Positions 31,999-42,643 of a stretch of DNA of 64,000 nt are shown in pieces (position 1 is the stretch's first letter; every line of letters begins with the position of its first letter). The position numbers and the translations under genes were made by a program. The DNA is from Bathynomus jamesi (taxonomy: Eukaryota; Arthropoda; Malacostraca; Isopoda; Cirolanidae). The stretch spans positions 97,501-161,500 of the forward strand of contig JAJOZX010009423.1 of assembly GCA_023014485.1 (NCBI GenBank), in the 5' to 3' direction. The notes beneath the pieces are model-generated. The model did no database searches, was not told the DNA's origin, and saw nothing but the letters and a program-made list of their open reading frames with translations.

Positions 31999-32696
31999 GG
32001 CACTCGTAGGTTTAGAGAAAGTGTATGCTGAAGGGAATAGGGGCAATTGGTGTAGCAACCCCGCTAGGTAACAGTATACCAAGAGAAGGTGACTAATAAT
32101 ATTTTGTTATATTTAATTATGGTATATGAGTAATATATAGGTGGCCGTGGGTGGGATGTAAAGATTACCAAAATAGTTCACAACTCCAGAAAGGCTGGAG
32201 ACTGCTATATGTTTATCATATCCCTTTGCTTTGAACGGAGCGATAGGGCGCGTCCCTCTGTGGCGAACGTGGGAATGCACCTTTCTTCTGTGTAACGGCT
32301 TTCTTTGCCCTCGTGGACCATTGGACCCGTTTGGGAACCCGGCTGATCTCCTGCTTCTCTTTCTTTCTTCCTCCTTTCACCCATTCTTTCTGGCTTCTCT
32401 CCTTTTTGGCGTTGTTTTTGGACCTTCATTTTGACCCCTTCCCAGGCCCATGGGTGTGGGAGGTGGTTGCCCTGCACCCTTGTCGCTTTTCAACCATACC
32501 CAAGCCCTGTCCCTGCCACCTTTCACCGCGTGTTGGATGAGAGTGGCCGCCTTTCAGGCACAGGGACTGGGTACGGGTGTATCTCCCCTGCGTGACATCT
32601 ATTGGCGGTGGGACAGAGTGCGCCCACGATTCGCCTTAACCTTGTTGGAGTCGGTAGTGGCTGGATGCGCGCGGGGGATGAAGTTCTCTGTTTGCT

Positions 32697-33823
32697 ATGG
32701 ATACTTCTTCCCCTCTGCTTACGACTATTGCTTCTCATTCTCGGACTACTACTACTCTCAACACTCGGGTGGTGGGCAACCAGGCCCTCGAGTCCTCTAC
32801 CACTGGAAGACCGCAACCTGATGGGGTTGACCCCCCTGTGGAAGCGGAACGCTTGCACTCTCTTCCGTTGCCGACCCCAGTCCGTCCCTCGAATATGCCC
32901 TTGGACCTACACACTGGAGCAGGGGTCTCGCCCCAGCCCACCTCAGCCGCCTTCGGGCAAGTCAAGTTCCACCCAGGACTTGCCCCCAAAACCCGGCTTC
33001 TTGCTCTTCCCATATGCCTCACCCGCCGTCAGCCCACCTCCCCACGGAGAGAGCTCCGCGGCGGGCGGGGAAGCCGGCATTCACGGCCATCCGATCGACC
33101 GTTGAATATCCCAGTCCACTTCGACGCTACAACCTCCCTCTACCTTCCAAGTATCCACAAATTCCTGGTGATCCGGCCCACATCTCCACATCTGGGTCCC
33201 TTCCGACCAACTCTGAACGGACGTTCCAGGCAATCCGAACCCACAGCAACTCCACCCGCTATGATGTACGCTCACAGAGGGATGGCTCCCTCCTCGTAAA
33301 ATCACGCTCAGCCGCAGAGACAAAAGCCCTACTCTCCGTTACTGAGGTTCTTGGATGCTCGGTGTCCGTTTCCCCACACCCTCGCCTGAACCAGAGTCAA
33401 GGCACTATTTACGCCACCCGCCTATTGTCGATCGCAGTGAACGAGCTCCTGGAGGACCTCGCACCCCAGCGAGTCACTAAGATTTATCGCTTCACATCCC
33501 GACAGGGAGGCACCCCCTCCCCCACCCCCCGCGTCTGCTCCGTACTTTCAATACCTTAATCCCTCCCGACCGCATTGTATAGGTATGGGAGACCGCGCGT
33601 CATGCGAGTTTTCTGTCCGCCCATACATCCCAGACCCGACCCGTTGCTTTAAATGCAATAAGTTTGGACACGTTAGTTCAGTTTGTCGGCAGCCGCATCA
33701 ACTGTTCATTGTGGACAAATCGCTCACCGTGACAGGTGCCCCAACACACCCAAATGCTCCAACTGTGAAGGCGCACAACCGTCTTCATCCCGCGAATGCC
33801 TTTTCCTCAAGTTCGAGGAGGAG
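32697..33823 (+). pseudogene. E2 ORF1, first part (RRM-like region and zinc knuckle)
   Basis: A plausible start is MDTSSPLLTTIASHS at 32697. After a frameshift near 33040 the RRM-like region reads RYDVRSQRDGSLLVKSRSAA and VTEVLGCSVSVSPHPRLNQS, then LLEDLAPQRVTKIYRF. The knuckle region reads VRPYIPDPTRCFKCNKFGHV followed by SSVC (33610-33690, complete CCHC). After another frameshift comes CPNTPKCSNCEGAQPSSSRE and CLFLKFEEEV, where the hAT derivative interrupts. The role is RNA binding in the retrotransposon particle. Confidence 0.72.
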
Positions 33824-33831
33824 GTCCGAGG

Positions 33832-34549
33832 CAGGGGCGGAGCTAGCTAGGGGCAGGTAGGGCAGTGCCCCGGGGCCCGGGCCTTTAGGGGGGGGTCGTT
33901 TCAACAAGTGATGAGAAGTTATTTGAGAGCAACAAAGCTAGTAAATGAATATAAAAATATTTCCTCTGGATTTCCAAGTCAATTCCTTTCTTTTCGAATG
34001 TGCTTATAAACAAACATTGAAAAAATGACGACAATCCATGAGCTATATTCATTTTTAATTAAAGACAACAGTACTTTGTGCTCAAGTTTTCCCGAAGTTG
34101 TGACTGTCATAACATTGTTCCTCACAATTCCTGTGACAGTTTCAAGTGCAGAGAGATCGTTTTCAAAACTTAAACTAATAGAAAAACTACCTTCGAAATT
34201 CTATAAATGAAAAAAGTAAGTGGACTCTCAATTATATCAATTGAAAACAAGAAAGCTAGAAATATTAACTTGGAGGATTTAATTAATAAATTTGCTGAAA
34301 GAAAGGCAAGAAAAGTGAAGTTCTCATGATGTAAGTAAACTTTTATTTCACGGTATCCTTTTTAAAGCTCAATATTTTGCATAATGTTTTGCCTTCTATG
34401 CCTCCATGCGTACAAGTAGTATCATAATTCTTAAATATATTCTAAATAAATAAGGCAAAGAAAAGCAATATAAATGTATAATAAAGATTGTTAGGGGGCC
34501 CGTAAATAAGTTTTGCCCCGGGGCCCGTGACACTCTTGCTCCGTTCCTG
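33832..34549 (+). mobile_element. hAT internal-deletion derivative in E2
   Basis: Terminal repeats CAGGGGCGGAGC and GCTCCGTTCCTG, with GGGGCCCGGGC-type subterminal sequence, lie inside a perfect 8-bp duplication GTCCGAGG (33824-33831, 34550-34557). The interior is the 3' end of a hAT transposase gene, so this is a deletion product of an autonomous hAT. Confidence 0.93.
34025..34330 (+). pseudogene. hAT transposase C-terminal dimerisation fragment
   Basis: The frame reads FPEVVTVITLFLTIPVTVSS then AERSFSKLKLIEKL, the classic hAT C-terminal dimerisation block (ERxFSxLKxI). After a frameshift near 34200 it continues VSGLSIISIENKKARNINLE and DLINKFAERKARKVKFS to a stop at about 34329. The catalytic part is deleted. 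Confidence 0.82.
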
Positions 34550-34557
34550 GTCCGAGG

Positions 34558-35600
34558 CCTGCAGGTAACGGACTTCCTTATCCCCCGTGAGGCATGAGAC
34601 AGGGTGCGGGGAGTCGGGAGGTGAGGCCGGGGGTGTCTTACGCCGCCCTGACCTGCCGTCGAAACCCCCTCGACCACTGCTCCCTATCCCTCCCAAAGGA
34701 AATCCTCGCAGGACCCGACGGTCTCCTGTCCCACCACCATCCCTCCTCTTCACGCACCTCACCTGCCACAAGCCCCCCAAGAGTCTGGGACCAGGACACC
34801 CAGGCCCCATCCACCTCAAACCCTGCCCTCTCAGTACTACACGCCCGAACCTACCGCCCGAAGCAAGACGACGAGGCGGAGACGCCGGAGCGAGTCGCCA
34901 GACCCTCCGGCCTTTCAACGTGTCTCTCCCTCTTCCCCGAGAACCTAGAAGACGGTTCGGACCCTCACACCGCCCACTACGTCTACAATGTCCATCTCTC
35001 CCCACCGCGGAAGTCCCACAACTCTACCCCCACAGACTCTGACAATAGTTGCCGAAATACATGACCCGCCCCCCAAGACGAGACCCAATTTGAACAATAT
35101 CTTTTCCCCCGAGGATCCAGGGGATGCGGCCTTGGCGCAGCTACACGGTGTGACCGAGATGAGCTCGGCCGCGTCCATGAGTCTCATGGATCTGCTCTTG
35201 CCTCCTGGTGCCATTTTTTTCTACCCCTCGACGAGACCACTCTGGTTCACCTCCTTCCACTCCCACAGTACCTACCCCTCTAACTTCCCCGGCCCCCTCC
35301 TTGTCAGCCACCCTGAGTACGCCCTCCCTCCCACCCGCCCGGTCCTTCTGGTACCCCCTATCGCCACCTAGGGTCCGCCGTGAGACCCCGAACAGGCGGG
35401 GAGGCGCCACTTTGGGAAGTAAAGTGCCCCCTCCTGTCCCGACCACAGAAGCCCGCCAAAACACTTCTGACCCTCTCAGCCCACGACGTTCCTCTGAGTG
35501 CCGTGATCCACGCCTCCCGTCTCGCTCGGCCGACTCGACCCCGCAACCTCCGCAGAGATCGACTGGCCGACCGATTCCTTCCCTGGTGAACGGAAGATAG
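34558..35600 (+). pseudogene. E2 ORF1, second part (Pro/Ser-rich)
   Basis: It resumes as LQVTDFLIPREAMRQGAG, which joins the FEEEVRG end before the hAT insertion, and continues as a Pro/Ser/Thr-rich low-complexity tail through overlapping frames. The exact end is uncertain. Confidence 0.5.
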
Positions 35601-35714
35601 CCAGCCATGTTCCTGACCCATCCTTCACCTTCGCGAACTCCAGATCTCCCTTCACACTCCAACCTCCTAGCACATACACCTTTACCCATCCCTCTTCATC
35701 AACTGATGGATCCC

Positions 35715-37056
35715 CCGAAAACCACATTAGTACATTGGAACTGCAGAGGAATATTCGCGAACTATGAAGGCCTTAACTCCTTGATTGCCACTTCCCGTCC
35801 GGTGTGTCTGTCTCCAGGAGCTAATCCTGGGGACGAGGCCCATGCCCTGCCGTATTGGATATTCCTGCATCATCACCCCGCCTCCTACCTGCACTCGAAG
35901 GGGGGCTGCCATTCTCATACACCACGCAGTCCCCTTCCACAATATCTCTATGCGGTCCCCGCTACAGGTGATTGCCGCCCGGCTCTCCCTGGATAGACAG
36001 TACACCGTCTGCTCAATCTACCTCCCTCCCCACGCTCAAGTCTCCCGCGATGACCTGGTGGAAGTAGTACAACTACTCCCCAGGCCCTTTCTACTACTGG
36101 GCGATTTCAATAGTCGACACCCCTTGTGGGGCGACACACACACCACCTATATGGCCCCAACCCTGATTACTGTCATGACCGAGCTCTCCTTCGAGTGCCT
36201 CAATGATGGCTCTCCTACATTCTACCATGCCACCACCTGCACTCCATCCTGTATAGACCTGTCCCTCGTTTCGACTGATGCCCTCCTAGATTTCACATGG
36301 CAAGTCTTCCAAGAGGACTATGGAAGTGACCATTTCCCCATTCAACTCACGCTCAATCGGCTCGACCATACTGTTCGGGTACCGATAAGGTGGATTACTA
36401 CCAACGCGAATTGGTCCCGCTTCCGCGACAATACATATACAACCCTTACAACTGCCCACTTCCCATCCATCGACGAGTGCATCGCATACTTCGAGTCCGT
36501 CGTTATAGCGGCTGCAAGCACTAGCATCCCACGATCCTCCGCCTACCCCTGCGCCCGACGGGTGCCTTGGTGGACCCCGGAGTGCGCGGAGGCCGTGCGC
36601 GCCAAGAAGGCGGCTACTCGGCGCTTCTACCGGACGCGACTCCCCATCCATCGCACGGAGATGCAGCGGGCCAGGGCTATCGCCCGCCGCACAATGAAGA
36701 CAGCGCTCCGAGCCTCTTGGCGTGCCTTTGTGTCCGGCATCACCGCCACCACACTTTCGGTTACCATCTGGAAGAAGGTACGGGGTGTCGAGAGGCGACA
36801 TGTCTCCTCCCGACCCCCGGTCCTCCGGACTAACGACGGACTCCTATACGAGCCCAAGTCGGTGGCAAACCACCTCGCTTCTACCTTCGCCGCTGTTTCT
36901 TCCTCTGCAGTCGATTCCGTACCCGCCCCTAACGATAGCCCCTCTCCACCGTCCATAGCACCTACAACCGATTGTTTACCATGCGTGAACTACAGGCGGC
37001 ACTGGACTCTCGACGATCCCCTTGTCCCGGTCCGCACGGTATTCCGTACGGCATGA
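35715..37056 (+). pseudogene. E2 ORF2: APE endonuclease
   Basis: It opens TLVHWNCRGIFANYEGLNSL near 35725. After a frameshift near 35800 it reads CLQELILGTRP, RRGAAILIHHAVPFHN, QYTVCSIYLPPHAQ and FLLLGDFNSRHPLWGD (about 36090), then SCIDLSLVS and YGSDHFPIQLTL (about 36320). The linker to the RT reads VPWWTPECAEAVRAKKAATR. A frameshift near 36965 breaks the link to the RT. Confidence 0.78.
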
Positions 37057-39208
37057 TCCAGCACATCCACACTACCTTACAAATTTTCATGCTAGACCTA
37101 TACAATCGCATATTGATAGAGAGCCCCTTCCCCTCCAGGTGGAAGGAGGCCCACGTCATCCCTATCCCCAAACCCGGCAAAGATTCCCTGGACGGCACAA
37201 ACTACAGACCAATCGCCCTGACGTGTTGTGCGTGCAGAATCCTTGAAAAAATGGTCGCTATGCGATTATCGTTCGTCCTTGAAAATAGCAATTTCTTCCC
37301 CGCTACCCAGTCCGGCTTCGGACAATTCCGCTCCACCACTGATCCCCTCCTGCTCCTCAGCCGAGACATACAGGATGCCTTCGACAATGGACAGTTCGTA
37401 CTATTAATTTTTTTCGATATTCAGAAGGCCTATGACACCACCCGTCGGGCAATGATCCTTAGTCAGCTTCGACATGTAGGCCTCGTCGGAGCCATGCCGA
37501 CCTTCATCAGGGGCTTTCTTTCCTCCCGAACCTTTAAAGTCCGGGTGGGCTCAGTCCTCTCTGACACCTTCGTGCAGTAGGACGGGGTCCCACAGGGAAG
37601 CATCCTCAGTGTTCTCTGCTTCTCCGTCGTCATGAACACGGTCTCAAAATACCTTCCACCCACCATCCGCTCTTCCATCTGCGCGGATTACCTTGCGATC
37701 TACTTCGCAGGGCGAGAACCGTCCGTCGTTCAACGGCAAATGCAGCTCGCCATCTACCAGTGGAAAGGTGGCCGACGTCGGTGGGTTTCCCCCTCTCCAT
37801 TCCCATGTCCAAGTGTATGCTCTTCAGTAGAAGAAGACCCACAACCCTTCCTCTTCCCTCTGTCACATTATACGGCAGTCCTCTTGAGGTGGTACCCTCC
37901 ACGCGTTTTCTGGGCATGATCCTAGACCGACGGCTCAACTGGGTTCCCCATCTCAAGCACCTAAAGCAATCCCTTCAACGCCCCCTCGCTCTCCTGGATC
38001 ACCTCTCCCACACCACATGGGGTGCAGATCGACGCTCTCTTCTTTGCCTTTACACTTTCATGGTACAGTCGAAGATGGACTATGGTAGTGCAGTTTACGG
38101 TTCAGCCTCCAACGCCCGCCTCCGTATCTTGGACCCGGTCCTTAATAGGGGCCTCCCCCTCGCCACCGGTGCTTTCCGCTCTTCCCCAGCCTCCATGTGG
38201 ACTGCAATTATCTCCCTCTCGCCCTCCGATGGGGTATGCTCCTCATGAGGACATACCTCCGTGCGCAAAGACTGCCTTATTCGCTGCTCGGCACGGCGGT
38301 TTCTGAACTACCACCCCAGGGACGGAGCTGGCACTTCAGTGAAGTGGTCCGCTCTTTCCTTGACGTTTTCAACATGCCCGCCCCCTCAGTTATCCCCATT
38401 TCATACAGCATCTACCCCCCCTGGCTCCTCACCCCTATAAAGTTCTGCAGGGAACTGTGTGTGCCACCGAAGAATACCACGGGCACCACGTATACAGGTC
38501 ACTTCCGCGAACACGCAACCCAACACCCGGACGCAGTCGCCATTTATACAGATGGTTCCCGCTCGGAGGTGGTGCGGCCTCCTCAGCGGTGATTCTGTTC
38601 CAGCCGCTTTCCCGAGGCGTCAGTCTGCCCCGCGAACCTTCCACTTTTTAACGGACTTCCAACACCAGACAGTCGCCTTCTGCTGGGTCCCGGCTCATGT
38701 CGGCATCCAGGGTAGCGAGGAGGCGGACGCACGGCAAAGACGGCCTGCCTGCCTGCCGGCCTCCTCCCGACCCCTCCCCTTCTCCGACTTCTTCCCGACT
38801 CTCCGCTCCCATTTCCGCTCCATATGGCAGCGGGAATGGGACCAGGCCACACAAAATAAACTCCACACGATCAAGCCACAAATAGGATACTGGGCCTCCT
38901 CATTCCACCGGTTCCGCCATAAAGAAGTAATTCTAGCCCGTCTCCGCCTAGGCCACACCCGCATCACCCACGGACACCTTATGGCGAAATTGCCAGCCCC
39001 GCTTTTCCCTACCTGCCATGCCCCCATCACTGTCATACACCTCCTGGTAGAATGCCCAAACTTGTCCGCTCTTCGTCGCAGGTGTTTCCCTTTCTCGGCC
39101 GAAAATCCCATACCCGACCGTCTAAGATCCATACTCGCCGAAGGCCCCTACTTTTCAACAGAAGCGATTTTTTTCTTCACTCAATCCCATCTGCTCCATC
39201 GCATCTAA
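36972..39208 (+). pseudogene. E2 ORF2: reverse transcriptase and RNase H
   Basis: RT motifs are LQAALDSRRSPCPGPHGIPY, HVIPIPKPGKD, NYRPIALTCCACRILEKMV, QSGFGQFRSTTD, FFDIQKAYDTT, then a stop at 37578-37580, and GVPQGSILSVLCF. The catalytic box reads CADYLAIYF where YVDDLAIY is expected (compare E1), so activity is lost. RNase H follows after more frameshifts: AIYTDGSRS (about 38535), FCWVPAHVGIQGSEEADA (about 38680), and a C-terminal region with CHAPITVIHLLVECPNL. RNase H plus an APE endonuclease fits the Jockey/Loa/I/R1 group. Confidence 0.75.
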
Positions 39209-39381
39209 GACCATACCCCTCCTACCCACTATCCAGCAACTGACCCTTACTCACCCCCCTAGTCTACCACTCCCAACACAGTAACACCACCCACCCACTG
39301 CCTCGCCGAGATATGTACCGCTTTCTATAGGTACGAATCGGCGGTAAATTAGAGAAAGGAAGAAAAAAAATGTTTATCGTA

Positions 39382-40085
39382 CAGGGTGTCCCAGAATTAA
39401 CTATCTATTTCAATGAAATCCGACAAATTTTTTAAAAACACACTTTTATTTATGTTTATCATGTTTAATATGTGTTAAAAATGTATAAATTTCTAAATTA
39501 TTTTCATAATTTTTTCATAGTTTTTCAGTTTTATTTTCATTCTCTTTCAGAACCCTATTAATAATGAATACACAAGAACGCATCTTTGTTGTAACATCCC
39601 GTATCAAAGCCTTTTTCATCAGTGTCGAACGCAAGATTCTATGAACTGTTGTCTTGGATATGTTGAGTCTTCGACCGGCCTCCCTAACCGAAGTTGTTGG
39701 TTCATCCTCAAACAATTGTCGTACCTGTTCGGTACTGTTACGTGCTGTCCTTGGGCGTCCTCTTCCCACCTCGTCGTGTACGGATCCAGTTCTTTTAAAT
39801 TTGTTCACAAGTTCACGAATCGCTTTGTCTGTAGGACCGGTTCTGTGGAATCTTCTTGTAAATTTTTCTCTGATTTCATTACATTGCATTCCTTTGATAC
39901 GGGATGTTACAACAAAGATGCGTTCTTGTGTATTCATTATTAATAGGGTTCTGAAAGAGAATGAAAATAAAACTATGAAAAAATTATGAAAATAAAATTA
40001 TGAAAAAAATTTAGAAATTTATACATTTTTAACACATATTAAACATGATAAACATAATATAGATAGTTAATTCTGGGACACTCTG
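39382..40085 (-). mobile_element. Palindromic Tc1/mariner derivative with DUF4817-type HTH
   Basis: Ends CAGGGTGTCCCAG and CTGGGACACTCTG are flanked by TA on both sides (39380-39381, 40086-40087). The inverted repeat extends more than 200 bp inward from each end (to about 39607 and 39895) and includes the first about 20 codons of the transposase gene in both arms. The left arm has an extra segment of about 40 bp (around 39413-39452). Only one arm continues into the HTH coding region. This is the same architecture as element G, in an unrelated family. Confidence 0.88.
39515..39937 (-). pseudogene. Transposase N-terminal HTH fragment
   Basis: The frame begins MNTQERIFVVTSRIKGMQCN and continues REKFTRRFHRTGPTDKAIRE, LVNKFKRTGSVHDEVGRGRP and RRLNISKTTVHRIL. 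This is a paired helix-turn-helix of the kind found in IS630/Tc1-like transposases (DUF4817-like). After residue about 110 the frame runs into the inverted copy of its own beginning, so the catalytic domain is missing. Confidence 0.78.
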
Positions 40086-40087
40086 TA

Positions 40088-40440
40088 TAATTGGGCGATC
40101 ATAATTGCTCAAAAAACTTAAGTTGTATAAAAACAGGGTTGAGTTAGAATTTTAAACATTTTATGAAACAGGAAAATTAAAAGCATTTGTCTGATTATTA
40201 TTTCTGTTGCCAGAATTTTTGTTTTGTTTTTGTTTTTGTTTTTGTTTTTGGTGGTGGTGTCATTGATAAAGTTACTTGGCCTGAACAGTTAGTGGACTGA
40301 AATTTCTAGCTCTGTATTACCCTTCTCTACCCCCACGAAGGGCAACAATAGCCTCGGACGTCTGCCTGGGTCACCCACATAACTGCCGGACGGCATGTGT
40401 GGGTGCGTAGAATGTAAGGGATATAAGTGATGCAAGTATT
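40088..40440. other. Non-coding with (TTTTTG)n repeat
   Basis: Five or so TTTTTG units lie at about 40216-40249. A GC-richer stretch at 40330-40410 may be the 5' end of the RTE remnant that follows. I see no gene. Confidence 0.5.
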
Positions 40441-42063
40441 TTTAAAAGTGGAAGGTTTCATGTGTGTGTGTGAAACGGATGAAAGGGAGTGGAGAATGTC
40501 AAGTGTGATAGAATGGGTATGAATGAGAGGATGAGAAGTAAAGGTGTGATGCTGTTGATGAATGATGTCTGGTATGAAGCAATGAGCGATTCTCGTGTGA
40601 AATTAAAATTTGATTTGCGAGACTGAAAGTGGCGGTAGTAGTTGGTTATGCACCGTGTGAGGAGAAAGAAAGCTTGGTAGTGTGATCAGATGGGTGCCTG
40701 AATGTTGCAAAGTGTTCGTGATAGGAGACATGAATGGGAAAACTGGTATGGATCCAGGAGCTGTAATGGGGAAACATGGTGTGTCAGGAGCGAATAGAGT
40801 AAGGGATGGAAGTGGAAGAATGCTCTCAGTGGATGTGGAACTACTGAATATATGAAATGAATACTTCGGGGGCTTAATGGGTATATGATAGGAATGAAAA
40901 TATAAATATGGCAGGATTTGGTGGTATGGAGGACTTAACGAAATGTCAGAGTATAACCATGGGTGAAGTGGAAGAAGCGGTTCGCAAGATGAAAATCGGG
41001 AAAGCAGTAGATGTGGATGGAATATATGAAGAAATGATAAAGTATTGAGGATTGAAAGGGTTAGTGGTTGTGGTGCATTTGTCAGGGTGCATGGACAAAT
41101 GGGAATGTGCCTGAAGATTGGAACAGAGAAAGAATTGTTCTTTTGCACAAGGTGAAAGGCGAAATGAATGAATGCAAGAGCTACAGAGGTAAGTCTGTTC
41201 AGTGTAGTTGGGAAAGTGTATGGTAGGATAGTAATAGGTGGAAGAGGCTCTGTGGATAAGTGTTCACAGTAATTGAGAAAGCGTGTAAAAGGGATTGTTA
41301 AGGTATGGCATTTATAGATCGTGAAGAAGCATCTGCCAGAGTGAATAGAGAAGCATTGTGGCAGGTCTTGAATATATATGGGGTTGATAGTATTCCTGAA
41401 TGCGGTGAAGATTTTATGATGGAATTAGGTTGTGTGTGTGAGTTGAAAGTGCGACCGCTAGAAAGAGGAATGAATCTGGTGGGATTAGGTGGAGCCACAT
41501 GAATCTGTTGTATGCGGATGATACTATGCTATTTGCCCAGAGTAAGTATGAGACTTTTGAGAGTTGTGTGGTGGTGTGTGAGAGGAAATTGTTAAAAGTG
41601 AATGTGTGTAAAATTAAGTTATTGATTGTGGAGAGTGAGGGGAATTTGGATTGTCATGTGATGGCCAGTGGTGAAACACAAGAGGTAGTGTACCGGTAGT
41701 CGTTTAAGTATTTGGAATGTGTATTGAACAAAAGAGGTACAGATGTGGGTAAAATTGATAGTAGAGTGAATCAAGGAGGAAAAAGGTCAGGTGCGTTGAA
41801 AACAGTTGAGAAAGTGGAGGATGGGCAGAAATGCTGTAATATGTTTACATTTCAGTACCAACACTTTTGTGCGAGACATTAGCATGGCATGAAAAGGAGA
41901 AAACGAGGGTAAGAGCAATTGAGATGAATAATTCTGAGGAGTGTGTGTGTCGTGTAACGCACTCGCGAAGTAAGAAATTGTGTGGTTCTGGAAATATATG
42001 GTGTCCAGAAGCCAGTGGAAATAAAAACTAAGGAAAGTGTGCTAAGGTTGGTTGGTTGATGAG
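40441..42063 (+). pseudogene. RTE-clade retrotransposon remnant, left piece
   Basis: Endonuclease traces are LKVAVVVGYAPCEEKES (about 40625) and VIGDMNGKTGMDPG (about 40720). RT traces are ITMGEVEEAVRKMKIGKAVD, FIDREEASARVNREALWQVL (about 41310), and LLYADDTMLFAQSKYE (about 41505, catalytic YADD kept) with ERKLLKVNVCKIKL. The order is that of an RTE element. Many stops are present. The gene is cut near 42063 by element I and continues at about 44880. Confidence 0.68.
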
Positions 42064-42281
42064 GTTGTTTATGAAAATGAAAAGGTTTATTGGCAGACTA
42101 TAGTCCATATGACAAATATTATTAATACAATGACAGTTCATATACTAAGGATAGAAATATATACAATTGATTAGAAATAATACTGCACTGTCGAAGTTAA
42201 GTGGAGCTACAGACAGACGTTTTCGTACCAAGAAGTCCGTAGCTTAGAGGATAAATGGCAGGACTCATGGATAGCTTAGAT

Positions 42282-42635
42282 CAGTGGTTCCCAACCTGGG
42301 GTCCGCGAAGGTAGTACTGGGGGTCCGTGAGCTTTCAATATTTTGAGAGGCTCCAATGGAAATCGTACATTTACCCACGATAAGGGCGCTGAGGCTAAAA
42401 TTTCAAGTTCCCTTGCTCTTGGCTGGAATTATTAATACTTTTTTAATACGCTGTATTTTAATTGCATACTTGCTTATATGTCCTTTATTTGATAGTGAAA
42501 AATGAGAAAACGAGTTAATTATTAGTTAATAAAAACAGTTTGTTTGGTAGACGGAATCTTTCAAAAACATGGGGTCCGTGGGAAAAAAATAAAAATAAAA
42601 GGGGTCCTTTGTGGTGAAAAGGTTGGGAACCACTG
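42282..42635. mobile_element. hAT MITE, 354 bp (CAGTGGTTCCCAACC type)
   Basis: Terminal repeats CAGTGGTTCCCAACCT and AGGTTGGGAACCACTG lie inside a perfect 8-bp duplication GCTTAGAT (42274-42281, 42636-42643). GGGGTCC words lie just inside both ends. This terminus type is widespread among animal hAT families. It interrupts the C-terminal end or 3' UTR of element I. Confidence 0.95.
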
Positions 42636-42643
42636 GCTTAGAT

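Larger units (their letters stand above)
32223..39370 (+). mobile_element. Jockey-like retrotransposon E2 with RNase H
   Basis: The element shows ORF1 with zinc knuckles, an APE endonuclease, RT and RNase H in order, and an A-rich end AAGAAAAAAAA near 39370. The 5' boundary near 32223 is a guess from the start of a GC-rich, C+T-rich segment. It is interrupted by a hAT derivative at 33832-34549. Numerous frameshifts show it is dead. It is the same broad group as E1. Confidence 0.75.

Noticed and set aside
31877..32071. Tyr/Ile-repeat frame across the (TA)n tract
   Set aside because: It is a translation of the microsatellite; the downstream piece VGLEKVYAEGNRG is too short to assign to an RTE element.
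34442..35727. Long minus-strand frames opposite E2 ORF1
   Set aside because: They are Gly/Arg-rich antisense of a Pro/Ser-rich GC-biased region; the plus strand carries the recognisable ORF1 order.
38435..39132. Minus-strand frames opposite the E2 RNase H
   Set aside because: The plus strand has AIYTDGS and WVPAHVGIQG; the minus frames have no family features.
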